Of a stretch of 64,000 nucleotides of DNA, positions 57,616 to 64,000 are shown one piece after another. Source of the DNA: Datisca glomerata (lineage: Eukaryota; Streptophyta; Magnoliopsida; Cucurbitales; Datiscaceae). Made by a program: the position numbers and the translations under genes. The first letter of the stretch is position 1, and every line of letters starts with the position of its first letter. The stretch spans positions 1 through 64,000 of the forward strand of contig QANY01011430.1 of the NCBI GenBank assembly GCA_003255025.1, given 5' to 3'. Under the pieces are notes generated by a model that did not search any database, was not told the DNA's origin, and saw only the letters and a program-made list of their open reading frames with translations.

Positions 57616-57819
57616 ATCCAATATTAGCAGGCCCACATTTAAACTTGCTCTAAAGAATTTGGATTCTTTGCAGCTTTTCAATGACTTGATTTTATGCTAC
57701 GTTTAAGCAATGAGGAAAGGAAAAGAAATCATAGGAAACTGTTTATTTTTTGTTCAATTCAGCACAATAAAGATGAAAAAAATATGATGCTTTTATTTGC
57801 TGATAAATATCTTAAAGGT

Positions 57820-58040
57820 CCGATCATTTTTCGGCCCTGCAGGTAACTTCCAACGAGATTGACTGACAGATACAGAAAGAAGCCCAAGCCAGTGGTGGAT
57901 GCGGAGTTCTACAAAAAAACGTGCTAGAACTGTGCTGGGTTTCGACGCTCGTGGAGTTTGACATTTCTTTTCCAAGTAGGGTGGCGTTACTCTTGTCTCC
58001 AGACGGAAAGCGTCGGCACCCACTATAAAGTAAGAAACTT
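57820..58040. other. Unrecognised coding-like segment
   Basis: The segment has more balanced base composition than its surroundings. On the plus strand it reads in broken frames (for example GGVTLVSRRKASAP near 57978-58020), and there are open minus-strand frames. I do not recognise a family. It could be a decayed exon. Confidence 0.3.
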
Positions 58041-58059
58041 GAAATCATAAACATGAAAT

Positions 58060-60955
58060 CTGCATAGAAAGCTAGTTTATCCCTTTATTATATTTATGCT
58101 TTTATATGTAACTTTGTCAAATAAAAAATTTTAAATCACAGGCTCCATCTAGGCAAGAAATTATTAGAGCCTCACCAGCACACCAACTTGGAAAGCTATG
58201 CACACAGGCATGCATGAATCTTGCCTAGAACCTTCCTCTTCATCTTTTTTTTTCCTTTTCTTTCCTTTTTCTTTTCAACCTTTTACTTTTAGCAACTCGT
58301 AGATGGGCTATATGGGAACAAACCCTCTTTGCTCATCAACTAGAGATCTCTTCTAATCAACCTTTCTTAAAGCTGAGACTATTTTATGAATGAATCGTTT
58401 CGTTTGTATAAGTAGTGATTTGGATTGAGATAAACTATTGAAAATCATTTCCATGGCTTAGGTTGACAACCCACCCTCAAATTTACTCCAGAAGTCCGGA
58501 GCCGAAATATATATGATGACATTAGAGGTTAATTTTCTTTGGTAAGGATTTGCATGGCCTAATTTTTTTAAAAAAACTTTTGAGGTTGATTATTTAGAAA
58601 TATATTAGCTCATGAAGGGACTTTTTTAATATTCAAGGGATATCGAATAAGGGGAATATGAAGTCGGAAATTGATAAGATAAAAAGTATAGCTTTTTCTT
58701 CACTTCACTGTTTTTCTTTCTTCGTTGTCCATTCATTTTTATTCCCTTTTTCTGTCAAATTTCTTTTAGTTTTAAGGGTCTCTTTTCATTTTTTCCCAAA
58801 TATCAAAGTAGGGATATATGGGCCATTTGGTTCCCACCAACCATGGTGGCAATTGATAATTCTCTAATAATTAAATTATCACGTTTATTTGAAATTATCT
58901 TTAAAATTAGCGGATCATAATTTGCCGTTAATCTTAATTTATCTTTTTTGAAAATGTAATTAATTGAATTGTATCCAAAATGGAAAGCAATTCAGAGTCA
59001 AATTGTCTCTAAGGTAATTCTGGTCACAAAGTCAAATTAGCTTTGTGTTCTTCCTCTTCCAAGGTCATATTAATAGTACCCAAGTATTGTTATTATGAAG
59101 AATGGCGTAACTTTATATTAAAAATTCTAATAATATAATACCAATCATATAGCTATAGTCGATTATAATTAAGTTTATTAAATTTTAGTCCAACATTATT
59201 GAACTTAATTAAAATTTAATCAAACATTATTATGTTTATTAACATTTAATCCACCATTATCAAAATTAATATAAAAAATGCACATTACATTGTTTTCTAC
59301 ATAATATAAGTAAAAGGACATCTAGGTAACTTCAAGTAGTTTACACAAATTTATCTTGAAATTATATTTATATCAAACATAGTAGCTAAATTCTCATTCG
59401 TTTGAGGCTATAATGTTAAGTGTAAATTAGAGAAGGAAGAAGAAAAAGAAACTTTTGAGGCTATAATGTTGAGTGGTGCCTGTACAAAGATTTTGATAAG
59501 AGGATGTGAACTGGAAAATCATTGTCTTAGGCCGACACACACATACCATCTTAAATGATGTGAACAAAGCACCTTGTTTTTCTTGATTGAATTGGCATTA
59601 TAGCAATTTGACAATTAGTGGTAGACACTTGAGGATAGGAAAGTTAGTTAATTAATCGCTTGGATTTCGAATCTCTCTAGTTTCTTGTTTATCTTCTCCT
59701 TTCTCTTGATCTATGAGACAAATGACTTCTGTTTCGATCTTGAATGTTTGGAAGAAAATGAAAGATATCAGTAAAAGTCGGATAGCAGTTATTTTCTATA
59801 TTAATAATTTTTTCCTCTAATTTTTCTTTCCTGAATGTTTTTTAAGGTCCAAACGTAGCCTAAGAGAATGCTATCATTCCCTTTATAGCTTTTCAGTAAT
59901 CATTGTTTTCTCTTAACTAATAAAATTCTGTTTCAAACTTAATTTAATGTGAGAGGCAATAGAAAATCTATTTCGAGGTACCAAAGTGTTTTACTCAACA
60001 TTTGGCATTTTGTTTTATTTGATGAATATTTTGTCATGTATTAGAGATGATGCGAATCTAATACAAAAAATTTGAACCGGGGTTGAATCATCCACTTATT
60101 TTAGATAGAATTGTGCTTTATATAAAACTATATACTATATAGCAATTGGATATAATATATGTATCAATAAATCATTGTATAAGCTTGCAACATTGACATA
60201 AAAATCATTTTCATGATTGGGTAGTACTTCATCTCATGGCAAAGAAATCAAAGCTAGTTGAATAAAAATTAATGATAATATTATAACCAATGAACAATGG
60301 TAATCTTGATGATTGAAAATCTCTTCTTTAGCATAAATGTAGTAATATCTACAATTTGTGTACTAGCTAGTGGATGGACAACATCATATTAAAGTTAATT
60401 TCTTCATTCATGTTTCCACAATCGTCGGTGTCAAAGACAAGACAAAATTCATTCGATGTGTTTAGAATCTTTTGTGGACCCTCCTATATGTCATCAACAA
60501 ATTAGTCACATGTTGATACTGCTATAAATCTTTCCCTTATCCTATTCCTCCTTGTTAATCATATCCCTTCTAATATTGTAATAAAGGGAAGTTCTATGGT
60601 ACATGGTTTATGTTGTTGCAGGGTTTATTTACCCTCGAATCATCCAAAGTGGGCCCACATAAGATTATTCAAGGGACAATATGTCCCATGTACTGTACAT
60701 CCTCTGTACCTTAGCATTACCCTTATAACATTTCCTCAAGTAATGTACTTTCTTTTTCTATTTCTCATGAATCGATATTTATGGTTATAACTTTTAGGTG
60801 TAATGCTATAGACTCATTTGCAATATGAAAATTATTACCATTTAATATATATACTATATGAGTGTGTTTTACATCAACCAAAACTTAAAACAATAATATT
60901 TTTAAATGGGATTTTCTGGGGGAAGAAACTATAGGTATTATATAACTATTCTGTA
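58060..60955. other. AT-rich intergenic region downstream of the JOX-like gene
   Basis: No gene, transposon end or clear repeat is recognised in about 2.9 kb. The right edge must contain the 3' untranslated region of the JOX-like gene, which reads leftwards. A single polyadenylation signal could not be singled out in the AT-rich DNA. Confidence 0.5.
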
Positions 60956-63062
60956 TCATCTTGGAGATGTTAGAGATTCTACTTGTGATTTTCCAAGAGG
61001 ACCTTTTGTTCTAATGAAGATCCTGTATTCATCATATGTCATAGGCTGGTAAAGAGATGGTCTTTCTTCTGTAACAAGCTCCTTTGCTGGTTCTATAGGA
61101 ATATCACTCTTTGGATTGTAAAAGAAGGCTAAGGATATCCTATCCTTCGTTGAATTTACAACCACTCTATGTTCCACACTTTTGTAAACTGCATTGCTCA
61201 GAACCTAAACCAACCACAATAGCATGTGTGAATTTTCAGCATGATTAGGAACTCAAAAGTCTTCATATTTGCATGCATATGTTTGACTTTTATTGAAGAG
61301 TTTAAAATTAGAAGTTTCAGGTAAGATTAGACTAAAAGTGCTACTTTTATCACAAATGGAGTGATTGACTATGAGAATTGGGCAATATTTGGCTCTTGTG
61401 ACTTAGTTCCATTATATACCCTTCATATGTTCTTTTTTTCAATTTTTTTTTACTGAAGGTGAATTCCAACTTTATTATTTATCGATGAATCTTAAATTGT
61501 AGATCTACTAATATCTGAATAGTTATTCACATACCATATGGTTGAGTCACATCATGCAGAGGATAATAATTTTTTGTTCTTTGAATCTCTCGTGATTCAT
61601 GTTCTTTAATTTATTCTTTTAGATTTTGGGTGGGTAAAAGAGTTCTCTTAGGGAGGTTCAAAGAGTTACTTTGAATGTAAATCTGAAGATTTGAAGGTAG
61701 TAGAAGAACTCTCTATGTGTTAAAACCTCATAGCACTAGTTTTGCATGTAGGTTTTATCCAAGTTACAGAAAGTAAATGATAAAAATATTGAAGGCACGC
61801 CTCAATCCTATTCTAGCATGTCAACACGTCAAAAAATTGGCTGGAATGAAAAAAGAAATTTAAATATTGTTGAGGCAAAAAATATAAATATCCCATTAAA
61901 ACATGACCCTCCATGTGCCAAACAGTTGAATAAAAAAATTCCAGGACCTAAAAACACTGCATTAAAAGATTAAAGTAGAAAAAAAAACTTTGACAAGAAA
62001 AGAAAAGAAAATATGCACCTGAATTTGATCTCCAATATTGACAATCAAAGCATGAGGGGCTGGGATGACGGTAATCCAGTTGTTGTCTTTGAAGATTTGA
62101 AGGCCATTGACATGGTCGTCTGGCAATAACAAAGTCATGCCTCCAGGGTCGGAATGAGATGACAGGCCGAGTGTGAGTTCAGGCTGAGGACACTTTGGAT
62201 AGAAATTCACCCTCAGACATGCCCCAATGTTCTCACCACCAAATGCACTCTGAAGAAAATATTCGTCCAGCCCTAGGTTTATTGATAGAAGTTTTAGTAT
62301 TCTCTCACTTAGCTTCACCAATTCCTTGTTATATTTTTCAGTCACTCCCCTATGTCAAAAACAAAGAAATATTTAGCTGACACAAAATTTTAACTATATT
62401 TTTTTATGAAAGCAAGATCAATATACATCTTATATCTTTGCACAGGTTGAGAAAGCATGGGACAAATATATGAACAAGCCTAAAACAAACCCGGGAAAAG
62501 AAGGGGGGGTGGGTGGGAGAGGGAAACATTTTCATAAAAATTTGAAGGAATGGAATTACCTGGCACAAACAGGGAGGACAGGCCACTTGTTATAGTTTCT
62601 CAAACACAAAGGAAGAAAGTGCAAGAAAAAATAGTCACTCCAATCAAGAATAGCATCTTCTTCAACCCCTAACCTGCTACCATATCCCTCATAAGTCCTT
62701 GGTGAATTTGCATAAACTTGCTTCAACTCCATTGGCAATTGAAAAAACTCTCTCCAAACTTCCCTAACACAATCCAGTAGTTCATGACTAACTCCATGGT
62801 TAACTATTTGGAAAAACCCCCACTCTCTACTTGCTGCAGAGATTTGTTTCAGTGTTTGGGCACAACCACTAGCATAATTTTCCATTGTTAGGCTACTTAG
62901 GTCAATGACTGGGATATTCGAATAACTGCTGTTATGGGTGCTTGCTATTGGTCTATCTGGTGGAGGTTTGATGTAATGGGTTGGGATTAGAGGTGAGCCA
63001 CTTTCAGACAGAGATTGGACTCTAACAATGGGTTCAGGCCAATCTTCTAGGCTAAGGTTCAT
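60956..63062 (-). CDS. JOX: Jasmonate-induced oxygenase-like 2OG/Fe(II) dioxygenase
   Basis: Three exons: 63062-62560, 62349-62019 and 61204-60956, giving 360 residues, with introns 210 and 814 bp long and GT...AG borders. The family hydroxylates jasmonic acid to 12-OH-JA in the cytosol, using 2-oxoglutarate and O2, and damps jasmonate signalling. Family marks are WPEPIVRVQSLSES near the start, the DIOX_N domain (EWGFFQIVNHGV), RTYEGYGSRLGVE, and the C-terminal fold. Iron ligands are H233, D235 and H290; the 2OG motif is R300-x-S302. Arginines 214, 339 and 343 match those reported for jasmonate binding in Arabidopsis JOX2 (225, 350, 354, from memory). An in-frame ATG 39 bp upstream (63101) exists, but family members start near the WPEP motif. 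The function is inferred. A related DOXC enzyme is the alternative. Confidence 0.9.
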
Positions 63063-64000
63063 GCTTGTTTTTAAGGTTTTTGGGTGAAGAAATAGAATCA
63101 ATTTTGTTTTTTAAGTAGAAAGTTGGAGATGGGTTGAAGATATGAGGAGGGATGGATATGAATGGCGAAGAAATAGGATAAGTGGGAAGTGAAAAAGTAT
63201 ATGTGAAGACTTCTCATTGGGGACCATATGTGGTGTGTGGAGTAATTATACAGACTACCTGCCCCAATATGACTTGAGTCCCATATTATGAAAATTTGAT
63301 ATATTGATTTGAATCTAAACGATTTTGATCTATTGAAAACACGAGAGTTTATTAAAAACGGCCTTACTTTCTAGAAAGTGACCTTGATTTTATTATAAAA
63401 AATTTGACCGTTCATAATACTCATCCACGGCTAGAATGCCAGTCATTTTTTAATAATTTCTGGTGTGTGGAAGTAACTGTGTTGTAAAAAATCTTTCTTG
63501 ATGTCAGTATATTTGTATTGATGTTTGAGATAATAATACTTGACACTCGATTGAAAAAAGTTTCTTCTTTTAAAGTGAGTAATTCTATGTTAGGGTGTCA
63601 CATGTTATTATCATTCAGAGAGTTGTAATCACTAAAGAGATTCATACCCAACAACTATATCTGCTTATTTTTTAAACTTTTTGTTTCATCACTAAAATGT
63701 TGTAAATATACTTGCTAACAAAATGGTAAAAAAAGAGGGCTGTTTGCAAAAATATCTGAATAAAATATTGTAAAAATTGCTGGAATACCTAATTTATTAT
63801 AAATAAAATAATTGGAAAAGGTTTTGTATATTGCGTGAAAAATTCTATACAGACTTGCTAGCTAATATATAATAAGGACAACTAATTCTTAGGAATACAA
63901 TTAAGTCACAATCCTACAATTAAGTTAAAGATTTGGTGTATATACACAATTAATGTTATTCACAATTCACTCCTTGATTCCTTGATGATTGTGGACAGAT
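63063..64000. promoter_or_regulatory. Upstream region of the JOX-like gene
   Basis: Read on the minus strand, the 5' leader is CT-rich (63070-63180), usual for plant genes. A weak TATA-like TGTATAATTA lies at about 63244-63256, and a CACATG motif (a MYC-type site in some jasmonate promoters) near 63598. The outer part (63300-64000) is AT-rich without other features. No transposon is recognised in it. Confidence 0.35.

Larger units (their letters stand above)
57037..57790. repeat. Tandem duplication carrying SINE-like units
   Basis: Two direct copies, about 57037-57425 and 57440-57790, share in order the agaaatgtcatatcatatca block, a SINE-like segment, atatccaatattagc, ggatttggattctttg, gaggaaaggaaaag and cataataaagatga. 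The copies are clearly diverged. Confidence 0.8.

Noticed and set aside
57793..58054. Overlapping minus-strand frames as a small gene
   Set aside because: No family is recognised, and both strands are partly open. I kept it only as an unrecognised coding-like segment.
63063..63101. Upstream ATG of the JOX-like gene as the true start
   Set aside because: It would add 13 residues (MILFLHPKTLKTS) not seen in the family. The next ATG places the start next to the conserved WPEP motif.

Overview
The window is a plant nuclear segment, most likely from a eudicot. Evidence: intron-containing plant genes, typical plant LTR retrotransposons, MULE, hAT and CACTA-like DNA transposons, and a stray piece of plastid DNA. 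About 55 kb is old, interleaved transposon sequence with broken coding frames. Only one gene looks intact: a 2-oxoglutarate/Fe(II) dioxygenase of the jasmonate-induced oxygenase (JOX) type at the right end (60956-63062, minus strand, three exons, 360 residues). The species cannot be fixed from what I can see.

Layout, left to right. (1) 1-1290: AT-rich DNA with an LTR/promoter-like piece and a tRNA-like box. (2) 1291-10942: a decayed Ty1/copia element on the minus strand (Copia-A) with long LTRs of about 2.1 kb, PBS and PPT. (3) 10943-13380: a 2.4-kb fold-back element. (4) 13811-17431: a decayed Mutator-like element (MULE-1) with a 260-bp tandem duplication near its 5' end. (5) About 19690-27533: a 7.8-kb imperfect palindrome made of two divergently oriented DUF1985-type MULE copies. 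The left arm carries a plastid-DNA insertion holding ycf2 and ndhH pieces. (6) 27534-36265: a second copy of the same copia family on the plus strand (Copia-B), with its gag-protease module duplicated in tandem and its 3' end missing.

(7) 36266-54640 is a nested stack. A second MULE-1-like copy (MULE-2, minus strand) is split by a Tat-type Ty3/gypsy element (37390-53610). The gypsy is itself split by a hAT element with an 8-bp target duplication (41828-44678), and near its 3' end by a CACTA-like element (49178-52744). (8) 54648-55942: a non-autonomous element with related inverted ends. (9) 56160-56555: an Alfin-like pseudogene fragment that keeps an intron. (10) 57040-57790: a tandemly duplicated block carrying tRNA-derived SINE-like boxes. 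(11) 58060-60950: AT-rich DNA without visible genes, then the JOX-like gene.

The elements give a relative chronology: MULE-2 is older than the gypsy, which is older than the hAT. The same mobile families (copia, MULE) recur in inverted orientation across the window. The only likely host function is jasmonate catabolism by the JOX-like enzyme. The most unusual structures are the hAT element whose promoter and BED-finger exon point the opposite way from the rest of its transposase, the MULE palindrome with the plastid mosaic, and the duplicated gag-protease module of Copia-B.
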